Shown here piece after piece: positions 35,002-43,786 of a stretch of DNA of 64,000 nt (positions are counted from its first letter, which is position 1; the number at the start of each line of letters is the position of its first letter). Position numbers and translations under genes: made by a program. The notes below the pieces were generated by a model. The model did no database searches, was not told the DNA's origin, and was given only the letters and a program-made list of their open reading frames with translations. The DNA is from Kitasatospora sp. A2-31. Its GTDB lineage: Bacteria > Actinomycetota > Actinomycetes > Streptomycetales > Streptomycetaceae. The stretch is taken from assembly GCF_022288725.1 (NCBI RefSeq), contig NZ_JAKNTA010000008.1, positions 1 through 64,000 on the forward strand. Direction: 5' to 3'.

Positions 35002-36804
35002 TCAGCGTGTCCTGCGGATGGCGTCGGTCGCCGCCTTGGCGATGGCGGCGGGGGCGCTGGATGGCCGGGGCAGGTGGAGCAGGGTGGTCCCTGGTAGGTG
35101 GCGGGATTCCTTGTCGAGGGTGAGCTGAAGGACGGCGCAGCCGGCGGTGCTGAGGCGCTGGATGCGGGTGACGGCGTTGGCGGTTTCGTTGGGGGTGTAC
35201 TGGGCGTCGGTGACGATCACCAGGAGGCGGCCGGCGCCGGGGCGGCTGAGGTCGAGGCCGTGGTCGAGCGCGTCGAGGGCGTCGCCGAGGTTGTGGCTGG
35301 CGCCGCGGGCGTCGAACGTCGTCACCCGCGCCGGGGCCCGGTGGGTGGGCCGGGTCAGTGCGGTCAGATGGGTGTCGTAGGCGATGGTGGCGGTGCGGGA
35401 GTCGGGGTCGGTCAGGGCCGCTGCGCGGGCCACGATCCAGGCGGCGGACGCGACGGGGCCGCAGGCGGCGCGCATGGAGCCGGACACGTCCACCGCGATC
35501 CCCACCCGCAACGGCGGGGGGGGAGAGTGGCGACGCCGGGTGTGGGTGAACGGTTCGGCAGTGGGCACCGAGCCGGCCGCGCGCTGGGCGTCGCGGGCGA
35601 GGGCCCGACCCATGTTGAGCCGGCCGGGTGGGGTGGGGCTGGTGGTCCGCTCCTCCGTCCGCTCGCGGTAGGCAGCGGCACGGAGCGCGCGGCTCAGGCG
35701 CGCCGCAGCGGTCTGCTCAGCGGCGGTAGGCCGGCGGCTGCCGGTGACAGGGTTGCTGTAGGGCGCCGGTGTGCCGTCGGGGTTGACGGTGCCGCCGCCG
35801 GAGTTGAAGACCGACCTCGCGGTGGCGGCGGCCTGGCGTCGCCGGCTGGCCTGCTGGGCGCGGTCGTTGGCCTGTGCCCTTGACCGAGTGGCCGTGGCGC
35901 TGTTCGCGGCGGCCTGTGCCGCGAGGTCGGCGGCGTCGTTGGCGGCCATACTGTCCATCACGACCCCTGCGGCGGCGGACAGCAGATCGGTGAGGTCCTC
36001 CGGAGGGGCGGGCAGGGACGGTGCAGCCTTGTCCAGAGCCTCGCACCAGTCCTGAGCGTGCGCGAGCATGGTCGTGGCATCGTGGTCGGCGCACTGGTGG
36101 GCCGCGGTCCAGATGCCGGTGAGGGTGGCCAGCAGGTCGGCGCCGAGCACCTGTTCGCACAGCTCGGCGACGGCGCGGGTCTCACCGGCGTCCAGGATGC
36201 CGACGTCACGGCGGCCGAGAATCAGGGCTGCCACGCTGGCGGCGTGCTCGATGCCCTGGAAGCTCGGGTTGGCGATGTCGGGCATGACCAGGGTCCGGGC
36301 GCTGGTGCGCAGGTACGTGCGGTCCATCGGACGCCTGGTCAGGTGGGCGCCTTCGACGCGGCTCTCCTCCAGCAAGAGCGCGGCCTCCACGATCCGGGGG
36401 TCCGCGCCGGCTGGCTCCGTCCATACGGAGTGGGCGGCATGGGCGCCCTCGTGGACGAACACCCCCCAGGCGGCCGGATACTTCTCCTCGTCGCCCGGGA
36501 TCCGTGGATGGACTTCGTGCGGTTGGAGAGGGGCGAACAGCTCGGCGTCGAACTCGACCTCCCCCAGCATGGGGAAGTAGGCGGCCGGTGCGCCGCTGCG
36601 GGTACCCGGCCGGCAGGTGACGAGGAGGTCCTGGCGGCCGGACAGGGCGACGAGCCGGTCGCCGAGCTCGGCTCCCACGCGCAGCCACGCGGCCGGGGAG
36701 GTGCGGGGCTGCGCGGGCGGAGCACCGTCGTCGTCCCAGCGCGCGAGGTCGGCGGCGTCGTCGGGCGCGGGGGCGGAGGACTGGACGTGCTGGTGAGCGC
36801 TCAT
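35002..36804 (-). CDS. metallopeptidase-like plus VWA-domain protein
   Basis: The 600-residue protein has an N-terminal half with H-E-x-x-H in AAWGVFVHEGAHAAHSVW (about residues 112-130) and a downstream ALLLEESRVEGAH, like DUF2201-type metallopeptidase-like domains. The C-terminal half is a von Willebrand A domain with the MIDAS motif VDVSGSMRAA and later LVIVTDAQYTP. The middle is Ala-rich. ATG at 36804 overlaps the stop of the AAA+ ATPase gene. VWA/MoxR pairs act as chaperones that remodel or metallate targets. Confidence 0.85.
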   Translation of the reverse strand: MSAHQHVQSSAPAPDDAADLARWDDDGAPPAQPRTSPAAWLRVGAELGDRLVALSGRQDLLVTCRPGTRSGAPAAYFPMLGEVEFDAELFAPLQPHEVHPRIPGDEEKYPAAWGVFVHEGAHAAHSVWTEPAGADPRIVEAALLLEESRVEGAHLTRRPMDRTYLRTSARTLVMPDIANPSFQGIEHAASVAALILGRRDVGILDAGETRAVAELCEQVLGADLLATLTGIWTAAHQCADHDATTMLAHAQDWCEALDKAAPSLPAPPEDLTDLLSAAAGVVMDSMAANDAADLAAQAAANSATATRSRAQANDRAQQASRRRQAAATARSVFNSGGGTVNPDGTPAPYSNPVTGSRRPTAAEQTAAARLSRALRAAAYRERTEERTTSPTPPGRLNMGRALARDAQRAAGSVPTAEPFTHTRRRHSPPPPLRVGIAVDVSGSMRAACGPVASAAWIVARAAALTDPDSRTATIAYDTHLTALTRPTHRAPARVTTFDARGASHNLGDALDALDHGLDLSRPGAGRLLVIVTDAQYTPNETANAVTRIQRLSTAGCAVLQLTLDKESRHLPGTTLLHLPRPSSAPAAIAKAATDAIRRTR

Positions 36805-38027
36805 CGCTGGCGGCCCCGGTTCGCGGAGGCGGTGCTGACCGGGGTCTGCCGTGCAGCGGAAGCGGTCGTGGCGGAGAGCTGCTTGCCGAGGGTGAGGGGC
36901 GCGAGCTGCTTGACACCGACGGCCTTGCTGACGGCCTCGGCGACGGCGTCGCGGTCCTCGATGGGCGCGATTCCGACCAGGTTCGCGAGCGCCGCCCGGG
37001 TACCGAGGACGGCCTCCGTCTTCTGGTAGCTGAGCAGCTCGCGCAGCTGGGGGGCCCAGCCCAGCTCCCCGAGTTCGACCTGCTTGGCAAGGTTTCGGGC
37101 AACCCGGACCACCCGGGCGTCGATCCGCAGGGCCATGGCGAGGTCGTAGTCCGTGCCGACCTGGATCTGCACGCTGAACCGGCTCGCGAGCGCCTCCGTT
37201 AGCACGGCGCCGTGCACGCCCGGATTGTGGCCCGCCACCACGTAGAAGCCAGCCTTGGCCTGGATCGTCTCGCCCTTGTGCGCCTTGACCTGGATCTGCC
37301 GACGTCCGTCCATGGCCGGGTACAGGGACGCCAGGACCTTGGGGGAGATCAGAGTGGCGTCGTCGATCAGCAGGGCGCGGCCTTCCTGCATGGCGGTGAC
37401 CAATGGGCCGTACTGGAAGACGTACCGCCCGTCGTCGTCCTGGGTGTACTCGCCGATCAGGTCGCCGACCGTGGTGTCGCCGTCGCCGGCGACGGTGAGC
37501 AGGTCGGGGAACGCCGCCTCGACCAAACTCGTCTTGCCGGTGCCCGGAGGGCCGTAGAGCAGTACCGGTATGTCGGCGTCGCGCAGACGCGCCAGCGCTT
37601 CGACGTCGGGAAGGTCGGCCAACTCACGGGGGTGGTAGAGCTGTCCCCCTGCGCGGCGGATCGGGCCGGTGTGCTTGGGTGCGGGTGCGGGTGCGGGTGC
37701 GGGTGCGGGTGCGGTCGTGCGGGCCGTGGCCGCGGCGGCGCGAGGAGAGTGGGTGCCTGGTGGGCTGATCACCGCGACTCGCGCGGCGGCGGCCGTCTTC
37801 CCGTTCGCGCGGAACCTCGGCCCGGCACCAGGCTGGTCGGCCTCGCCACGGCGCACCAGGGTCTTGACCGCTTGCTGGACAGCGCCGTGGGAGTGGCCCA
37901 ACGCCCTGCATATCTCCCCGATGGTGAGCGTGTCCGCCGGCCGGTCGGCCAACATGCCGGCGACTTTGGCCCGCAGCTCGCCGGGCTTGGCCTTCACTGG
38001 CTTGACGGCCGGTCCGGGTGTAGTCAA
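36801..38027 (-). CDS. MoxR/CbbQ-like AAA+ ATPase with N-terminal HTH, TTG start
   Basis: The 408-residue protein has an N-terminal winged-HTH-like domain (TIGEICRALGHSHGAVQQAV), an Ala-Pro repeat linker, and an AAA+ core with Walker A LLYGPPGTGKTSL, Walker B RALLIDDATL, and FYVVAGHNPG typical of CbbQ/NirQ-type MoxR ATPases. TTG at 38027 has GGAGG eight bases upstream. Its end (SATTASAARQ, then NRGRQR) resembles the shared tail. It should work with the VWA protein; DNA binding through the HTH is unusual for the family. Confidence 0.87.
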   Translation of the reverse strand: MTTPGPAVKPVKAKPGELRAKVAGMLADRPADTLTIGEICRALGHSHGAVQQAVKTLVRRGEADQPGAGPRFRANGKTAAAARVAVISPPGTHSPRAAAATARTTAPAPAPAPAPAPKHTGPIRRAGGQLYHPRELADLPDVEALARLRDADIPVLLYGPPGTGKTSLVEAAFPDLLTVAGDGDTTVGDLIGEYTQDDDGRYVFQYGPLVTAMQEGRALLIDDATLISPKVLASLYPAMDGRRQIQVKAHKGETIQAKAGFYVVAGHNPGVHGAVLTEALASRFSVQIQVGTDYDLAMALRIDARVVRVARNLAKQVELGELGWAPQLRELLSYQKTEAVLGTRAALANLVGIAPIEDRDAVAEAVSKAVGVKQLAPLTLGKQLSATTASAARQTPVSTASANRGRQR

Positions 38028-38075
38028 AGCGAAGATCCTCCAAGGGGGTTGACGCTGGCAAGGTGCGCCCGGTGT

Positions 38076-39713
38076 TCAGCGGGCGAGCTTCCGCGGGGAC
38101 GTTGGGGTGGTGGTGGCGGTGGCCGAGGAGCTGGGTGCAGCCGACGTGGGCGCGCTGCCGGAGAGGGCAGCGGCCCGCCGCTCCGTCGGGGTGGCCCGGT
38201 CCTCGGCGGTGACCGGGTTGACCGGGGTGACGATCGCGACCTTCCGGTCGGTCGCGTCGAGGTGGAGTCCGGTGGTGCTGCGCACAAGGGGGTCGGGGGA
38301 GGCGAGGTCGCGGCAGAGGGCGGAGGCGAGGCGTGAGGGGGTGTTCGCGCTGATCTCCGCCAGCCAGTACCCGCGGGCCCGGTAGCAGCTGATGCGGGCG
38401 GCGGGCTTGCCGCGCAGGTCGTGCAGGGCGGTCGGGACGTCGCAGTGGGCGTTGACGTAGCCGTCGGGCGAGCGGAAGGAGACGGCGCCGCGGGGGTCGA
38501 CTTCGCTCTTCCACCCGGCCTCGGCCAGGGGCAGGAAGCCCAGGCCCAGGACGCCCGGCTGGAACGGTGCTCGGGTGTCCGGTCCGGCTTCGTCCAGGAT
38601 GGCGAGTGCCTCGTCGACGACGCCGGCGATCAGCTCGGGTGGGACGAGGTCGCCGCTGGTGATGCGCCAGGCGACGCCCGCTCCCCGGTGCTGGGCACCC
38701 CAGACCCGCCAGGCGGCGCTCTGCCGCGTCGGAGTGTCGGTGCCGTCGGGCCAGGCGAGCCCGAGCCTTCCGCACGGGCTGGTCATCGAGTTCGTGTCCA
38801 CCGTCCAGCCCAGGGAGGCGAGATGCCCCTTGATCTGGTCGGCACCGCCTCGGCCGGGGCCGGCGTAGTGGCGGGGGGTCACGGTGACCAGGGCCGGTGC
38901 GGGGTCGGTGCCACGCGGTGGTTCGGCGGCGGTCGGGGCGGGGGTGGTCGGCAGGGGGTTCTCCAGGTCGGGCGGGAGGTCCGGGGCCGCCAGTAGGGGG
39001 CGCCACCGGGGCAGGGAGGCGGAGGCGGCGGGTCCGATCGTGACCCGGGCCAGGTGGTGGGCGGGGATCTCGCTGCGGCGGCGCAGCGCTGTGTCCGAGG
39101 CCACCGTCACCGCTGCCGTACGCAGGATCGCCTCGGGAGTCCACGGCGAGGCGATGACCTCCCACGCCAACTCGGAGCTGGTGTTGCCCAGGCTGAAGGC
39201 GAGCGTGCGCTCCGGGTGGGAGGGGACCAGGAGGGTGGCGGCGCCGGGCGAGTGGATGAACGTCCGCCACGTGCCCCGCTCGGTCGTCCATCCGGCGTCG
39301 GAGAGGATCCGCTCGATGTCGTCACCGGCCCGGCGGTCGGCAAGGACGGTAGCGGGGTCGCTCTCGAGCCGGCCAGCGGCGTCCAGAACGAGGCCGTGCG
39401 TGAGTTCGTAGGGCGTCCTGGGGCTGAACCAGGCACACCAGAGCTCCGTGGCGTCCTCTTCCCCGCTGTCGTAAGCGGAGAGCTTCCAGTGGTTCTGGAG
39501 GATGGTGCGGCCGAGGGGGAAGTCGCCGCGCTCCAGGGCCATGCGGCGGCACGGGCTGACGAGCAGGGGTTCTTCGGGGGTGCTGTCCGGGTCGTGCTCC
39601 CACCCGTACGCGGTGATGAGGTGGTCGCCGAGGTCGCTGGGGGCGGTGCCGGTGCCGGCCAGCTCCAAGGGGCGGACCGCGACCAACGGGTCGATATCGG
39701 TATCGGTGGGCAA
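38076..39713 (-). CDS. four-unit DUF317 protein, TTG start
   Basis: A 545-residue protein with four DUF317 units, centred on SPCRRMALERGDF, SPGAATLLVPSHPERTLAFS, SPCGRLGLAWPDG and SPDGYVNAHCDVPTALH. TTG at 39713 is chosen because GGAG lies six bases upstream and the resulting start PTDTDIDPLVAVRPLEL aligns with the proteins at 42388 and 43197. A GTG at 39737 is in frame but precedes the ribosome binding site. The end (ERRAAALSGS onward, to SPRKLAR) is the shared tail. Its closest relative here is the gene at 40757. Function of DUF317 is unknown. Confidence 0.85.
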   Translation of the reverse strand: MPTDTDIDPLVAVRPLELAGTGTAPSDLGDHLITAYGWEHDPDSTPEEPLLVSPCRRMALERGDFPLGRTILQNHWKLSAYDSGEEDATELWCAWFSPRTPYELTHGLVLDAAGRLESDPATVLADRRAGDDIERILSDAGWTTERGTWRTFIHSPGAATLLVPSHPERTLAFSLGNTSSELAWEVIASPWTPEAILRTAAVTVASDTALRRRSEIPAHHLARVTIGPAASASLPRWRPLLAAPDLPPDLENPLPTTPAPTAAEPPRGTDPAPALVTVTPRHYAGPGRGGADQIKGHLASLGWTVDTNSMTSPCGRLGLAWPDGTDTPTRQSAAWRVWGAQHRGAGVAWRITSGDLVPPELIAGVVDEALAILDEAGPDTRAPFQPGVLGLGFLPLAEAGWKSEVDPRGAVSFRSPDGYVNAHCDVPTALHDLRGKPAARISCYRARGYWLAEISANTPSRLASALCRDLASPDPLVRSTTGLHLDATDRKVAIVTPVNPVTAEDRATPTERRAAALSGSAPTSAAPSSSATATTTPTSPRKLAR

Positions 39714-39842
39714 GGAGGTCTCCAGGAGTAGAGGCACCCGGGGTCACGGCGAGGCTGGGGTCGGGTTCGAACCAGTCCGGGTGCTCCAGCCGGTCGTCGA
39801 GGTGGGTAGGTACAAGCGGCCGGAGCCACCGAGACGGGATGA

Positions 39843-40658
39843 TCAACGGGACCGTGGCGGCGCGACCGGCCCGCTCACGGGCACCTGGACCGATACGTCC
39901 GTGCCCTTGGCTCCCGGCTTCGGCTGGCCCGTGGCGGTGCGGGCGGCGTCGGCGCGGGAGGTCGTGTCGCCGTCGCGCACGGGCGTACCCGGCAGGGGGG
40001 TACCGTCAGCGGTCACCGGCTGCCCAAGGGCTCCGTCCAGGCGCACGGGGTAGCCGACGGCGAGCAGCTCGCTGGCTGCCGAGCAGGCCCGTGGGTCCGG
40101 CCCGTGCTGGTTGCCGTCGGAGGGAAGCCGCAGCCAGGATTCGCCCGAGCGCAGGTGGACCTCCTCGAAGCCGGCCCGCAGCAGGATCCGCTGAGCGGCG
40201 GGGTCGTAGCCGGTGGCGGTGATATCGCCGGTGTCGGTGCGCAGGATCGTCACGCGGGGCCGGGCAGTGGGGTTCACCGCTGCCGACCGGGACGCCGGGT
40301 GGGCGGGCGACGGCTCGGTGGGATCGAGGTCGCGGGTGCGGACGGCCGACAAGGATTCCAGCACTGCCATCCGGCAGTCCCACACTTCCTCGCCGAGCCG
40401 GGCCAGGGCGTGCATGAGCCTGTACGCCGGGACGGAGCCCGGGTCGGGGTGGGTTTCGTCGAGGTCGGGGTCGACCGCGGCACGTGCGAGGTCGAGCAGC
40501 CGCTCGGCGGCGTGGAGCAGACCTCCGTCCTGCAGGAGGTCTCCCAGCAGTTGGTCCAACTGATCCGTCTCGATGGTGGCGAGATGGTCAGCGAGTTCAT
40601 GCAGCGTCGCGGCGCTGGCGTTGACGTGGACGACGGAGTCGAGAGGGTGCGAGGGCAG
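39843..40658 (-). CDS. hypothetical protein with shared tail, CTG start
   Basis: A roughly 271-residue protein lying between two four-unit DUF317 genes. It has an N-terminal helical domain (SAATLHELADHLATIETDQL) and a mixed domain (RVTILRTDTGDITATGYD, then LLAVGYPVRLDGALG). CTG at 40658 has GGAG five bases upstream; upstream sequence in frame looks non-coding. The end SRADAARTATG, VSVQVP and PPRSR is a clear example of the shared tail. No family is recognised. Confidence 0.7.
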   Translation of the reverse strand: MPSHPLDSVVHVNASAATLHELADHLATIETDQLDQLLGDLLQDGGLLHAAERLLDLARAAVDPDLDETHPDPGSVPAYRLMHALARLGEEVWDCRMAVLESLSAVRTRDLDPTEPSPAHPASRSAAVNPTARPRVTILRTDTGDITATGYDPAAQRILLRAGFEEVHLRSGESWLRLPSDGNQHGPDPRACSAASELLAVGYPVRLDGALGQPVTADGTPLPGTPVRDGDTTSRADAARTATGQPKPGAKGTDVSVQVPVSGPVAPPRSR

Positions 40659-40756
40659 GATTTCTCCAGGTTGTCGGCTCAAGTGATCAAAGGGCTCGAA
40701 TCCCCGGTGCCAGCCGTGCTCAGGGAGCGGGACTCGGAGGCGGGCGGCCGATGGCC

Positions 40757-42388
40757 TCACCGCTGCAGGTGGCTTGAGGTCGCGGGCACGGAGACCGTGA
40801 GGACGACCGGTACGGCGGGGCTCGCCGCAGCGCCGGCGGGCAGGGAGCGGGTGACGGCCGCGGCCCGGCGGCTGGTGGAGGTGGTGAGGGACTGCGCGGT
40901 GACCGGGGTGACGACGGCGACCTCCCGGTCGGTGGCGTCCAGGCGCAGGTGATCGGGATCACGAATCAGAGGGCCCGGGTCGGCGACGTCGCGGCACAGG
41001 GCGGCGGCCAGCCGGGAGGGGGTGTTCGCGCTGATCTCGACCTCCCAGAATCCGAGCGCCCGGCGGCAGGAGATGCGGGCGGCCGGGCGGCCTCGGAGTT
41101 CGTACAGGGCGTCCGGGGGCCCGCAGCGGGCGCTGAGGAGTCCGTCGGGAGACTCGAAGGTGGCGGCGCCCTTGGGCGTGACCTCGCTGGTCCAGCCTGC
41201 GGCTGCCAGCGGCAGGAACCCCAACGCCAGGACGCCGGCCTCGAACGGCGGCCGGCCGGCCTGGTCGGCCTCGTCCAGCATCGTGGTCGCCTCGCCGATC
41301 AGACCTTCGATGATCTCCTGGGGAACCAGCCGCCAGCCGGTGACCCGCCAGGCGACGCCCGCGCCGCGGTGCTGAGTGCCCCAGATGCGCCACGGTGCGT
41401 ACGTCCGCTCGCGCCCCCAGCCTCGTGGCTTGTCCGATTCCGTGGGCCAGGCGACGCCCAGTCGGCCGCACGCGCTGGTGAGAACGCCTTCGCCGCGGAC
41501 CCAGCCCTCGGCCTCGAGACGGTGCCGTAGCCGCTCGATGTCGCCGGCCCCGGGCCCGGCGTAGTGACGAGGGGTGACTGCGACCAACGCCGGTGGCGGG
41601 CTGGGCTGTTCAGCGGCGGCCTCGTTCGAGCCGGTGGGCGCGAGCGTTCCTTCGGCGGCGTGGTCGGGCAGCAGTGCCGCCCAACGAGACGGGAGGGCGG
41701 TACTGGGCGGCGCGGTCGAGACCCGCTCGCGGTGGTGGGCGGGGATCTCGCTGCGGCGGCGCACCGCCGAGTCGTCGACCAGGGCCGTCGCCATGACCTG
41801 CAGTAGCACCTCCGGTGTCCGGGGCGACATGGAGACCGACCAGGCCAGTTCGGAGCTGGTGTTGTTCATGCTGAACGACAGGGCCCGCTCAGGGAGTTCG
41901 TAGGTGTGGGCCGTGCCGGTGTTGCCGGTGGGGGTGATCATGCGAACGCCGGGCAGAGGGTGTTCCCGCTCCAGCCAGCCGCAAGCGGCGAGCAGCTCGC
42001 CCGCGTCGTCGGCCACGTCCCGGCGGACCAGGACGCTGCTCGGCTCGCTGCCCAGGCGCCGGGCTGTCTCCAGCACGAAGCCGTAGGTGAGTTCGTGCGG
42101 TGTCTGAGGGCTGAAGCACGCCCACCACAACCACTCCGCGGCTGGTGACTCGCGGGCGGTGAGCATCCAGTTGTCGGCCAGCAGGAGGTTGCCGGACAGG
42201 AAGTCGCCGTGCTGCAGCCGCAGCCGCCCGCAGGGGCTCTCCAACTGCGGGTTCTCGCCGCCGGAGACCACCCGCCAGTGGTACTCGGCGGTGAGGTGGC
42301 GCAGGAGGTCGAATGGCGCGGTGCCGGGGCCGGCGAGTTCCAGCGGGCGGACGGCGACCAGGTCGTCGGTGTCGGGATCGGCAGGCAG
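40757..42388 (-). CDS. four-unit DUF317 protein, CTG start supported by paralogue
   Basis: A 543-residue protein with four DUF317 units (SPCGRLRLQHGDF, TPTGNTGTAHTYELP, SACGRLGVAWP, SPDGLLSARCGPPDALYE), closely related to 38076. CTG at 42388 has GGAG about six bases upstream and starts PADPDTDDLVAVRPLELAG, which lines up with the TTG start of the paralogue (PTDTDIDPLVAVRPLELAG). No ATG, GTG or TTG occurs near. The end (SRRAAAVTRS, VLTVSVP, SSHLQR) carries the shared tail. The pair suggests duplication around the gene at 39843. Confidence 0.85.
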   Translation of the reverse strand: MPADPDTDDLVAVRPLELAGPGTAPFDLLRHLTAEYHWRVVSGGENPQLESPCGRLRLQHGDFLSGNLLLADNWMLTARESPAAEWLWWACFSPQTPHELTYGFVLETARRLGSEPSSVLVRRDVADDAGELLAACGWLEREHPLPGVRMITPTGNTGTAHTYELPERALSFSMNNTSSELAWSVSMSPRTPEVLLQVMATALVDDSAVRRRSEIPAHHRERVSTAPPSTALPSRWAALLPDHAAEGTLAPTGSNEAAAEQPSPPPALVAVTPRHYAGPGAGDIERLRHRLEAEGWVRGEGVLTSACGRLGVAWPTESDKPRGWGRERTYAPWRIWGTQHRGAGVAWRVTGWRLVPQEIIEGLIGEATTMLDEADQAGRPPFEAGVLALGFLPLAAAGWTSEVTPKGAATFESPDGLLSARCGPPDALYELRGRPAARISCRRALGFWEVEISANTPSRLAAALCRDVADPGPLIRDPDHLRLDATDREVAVVTPVTAQSLTTSTSRRAAAVTRSLPAGAAASPAVPVVLTVSVPATSSHLQR

Positions 42389-42417
42389 CGAGGTCTCCAG
42401 GAGCGAGGGAGGCGGGG

Positions 42418-43197
42418 TCAGGACGGGCGGCGCCGCGGAGCTGGCACGGACGCGCTGCTGCCGGTGCGCGGCCGGTCGGAGAGCGGCAGCGGGGCGGAGA
42501 CCGGCCGGGCCGCGGTGCTCCGGGCGCGAGCCGCGCCGAACCGTCCGGTGCGCGGTGGCCGTTCGGCGAGCGTCTGGGTGGTCAGCAGGTCCCGGTGCCG
42601 CGCCGGGAGCTGCCCGGCCAGGCGGACGACCGGGGCCAGAAGTGCGGCGGTCGCGGCGGTGAGCAGCGGCTCGGGAGCGGTCGCGCCGAACCGCACCGTC
42701 CACGTGCCCTTCTCGGCGGCGCCGGTCAGCATCACCTCGCTGCCCGGGGCGTCCAGCGGGAAGGAGAGGGCTGCGTGGCGGTCGGGGGCGGAGACCAGTT
42801 CGTAGCCGTCCCGCTGGTGTCCGGACCAGCCGGCCGCGAGAAGCGCCGCGCGGGCGTGCTGGCCGACGAGGCGGCCCGTACCGGCGAAGAGGTCCGGGGC
42901 GTGGCGGATGCCGGTGGCGGCCTCGTTGAGCAGGGCCCGGGTGATCTCGGCAGGCACCTGGTGGCAGAAGCCGACCGACCAGCCGATCCCGTTCAGGGAC
43001 AGAGGGGTCGGGTCTGGTCCGTTGGAGAGGGCGATGCCGCTGGTGCCGCTCACGAGGACGACGTGGGTGGGCGAGTTGTAGGGGCGGAACCAGCCGTGCT
43101 CGGCGGTGAGGAGGGACGGCAGGTCCACCTCACCGGGCCCGGCGAGGTGGGCGGGCCGGACGGAGAGGAGCGGGTCGGTGGAGACAGCAGTTGGCAC
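42418..43197 (-). CDS. two-unit DUF317 protein with shared tail
   Basis: The 259-residue protein starts PTAVSTDPLLSVRPAHLAGPG, aligning with the other DUF317 starts, and has two units (VLVSGTSGIALSNG... and ELVSAPDRHAALSFP). GTG at 43197; only a weak ACGAGA lies upstream. The end (FGAARARSTAARPV then APRRRPS) is rich in Ala/Arg like the others. It lies 29 bases upstream of the 40757 gene. Confidence 0.8.
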   Translation of the reverse strand: MPTAVSTDPLLSVRPAHLAGPGEVDLPSLLTAEHGWFRPYNSPTHVVLVSGTSGIALSNGPDPTPLSLNGIGWSVGFCHQVPAEITRALLNEAATGIRHAPDLFAGTGRLVGQHARAALLAAGWSGHQRDGYELVSAPDRHAALSFPLDAPGSEVMLTGAAEKGTWTVRFGATAPEPLLTAATAALLAPVVRLAGQLPARHRDLLTTQTLAERPPRTGRFGAARARSTAARPVSAPLPLSDRPRTGSSASVPAPRRRPS

Positions 43198-43210
43198 AAA
43201 TCTCGTTCGG

Positions 43211-43786
43211 TCAGGGGGCCGGGACTCGGCCTCGGCCCGGAATCGGGGTGGCCGGGCTCATAGGCCCGGCGGAGTAGACGACGACCGGGGTGGTGCCGGT
43301 CGGCAGGCTGGTGCGGGCGGTGGCGGCGCGGACCCGGCGGTACCCGTCGTCGGAAGGCGGCCCGGGATAGACCCCGCGCTCCTCGGCCAGCAGCAGCGCG
43401 TAGTCGAGCCGGGGCAGGAGCCGACGGCGGACCGTCTCAGCCGCCCGGGCCGGTGCCCCGCTGACAGTCAGTCCGAACGGCGTCAGGTCCTCCACCGCCC
43501 CCGGGTCCGTGCCGGTGGGGACCAGCGGGGCGATCAGGTAGCGGCTCTGGCGGAGCGGGCGCGGGAGAACGACCAGCTCCCGGCCCTGCACGTCACGGAG
43601 CATCCCGAGACGGTCGTTGGCGAAATCCAGCAGGGCCCATTGAGTGATCCCGAGGTCCCAGAGCCGCTCGTACACCTCGGTCAGAGCCGCAGACCTGCGC
43701 ACGTCCGCCAGTGCCGGCCGCCAGGTACCGGGAAGTCGGCCGGCCACCGCTTCGGTGAACGCCTCCAGGGCGCGGCTGTCCCTCAC
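43211..43786 (-). CDS. short family-A protein with shared tail
   Basis: The 191-residue protein starts RALEAFTEAVAGRLPGTW and has RELVVLPRPLRQSRYLIAPL and LLPRLDYALLL, matching the N-terminal domain of the proteins at 31546 and 45599. It lacks the C-terminal part of those. The tail is RRVRAATARTS, VVVYSAG and GRGRVPAP. GTG start overlaps the DUF317 gene upstream (GTGA). Confidence 0.72.
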   Translation of the reverse strand: MRDSRALEAFTEAVAGRLPGTWRPALADVRRSAALTEVYERLWDLGITQWALLDFANDRLGMLRDVQGRELVVLPRPLRQSRYLIAPLVPTGTDPGAVEDLTPFGLTVSGAPARAAETVRRRLLPRLDYALLLAEERGVYPGPPSDDGYRRVRAATARTSLPTGTTPVVVYSAGPMSPATPIPGRGRVPAP

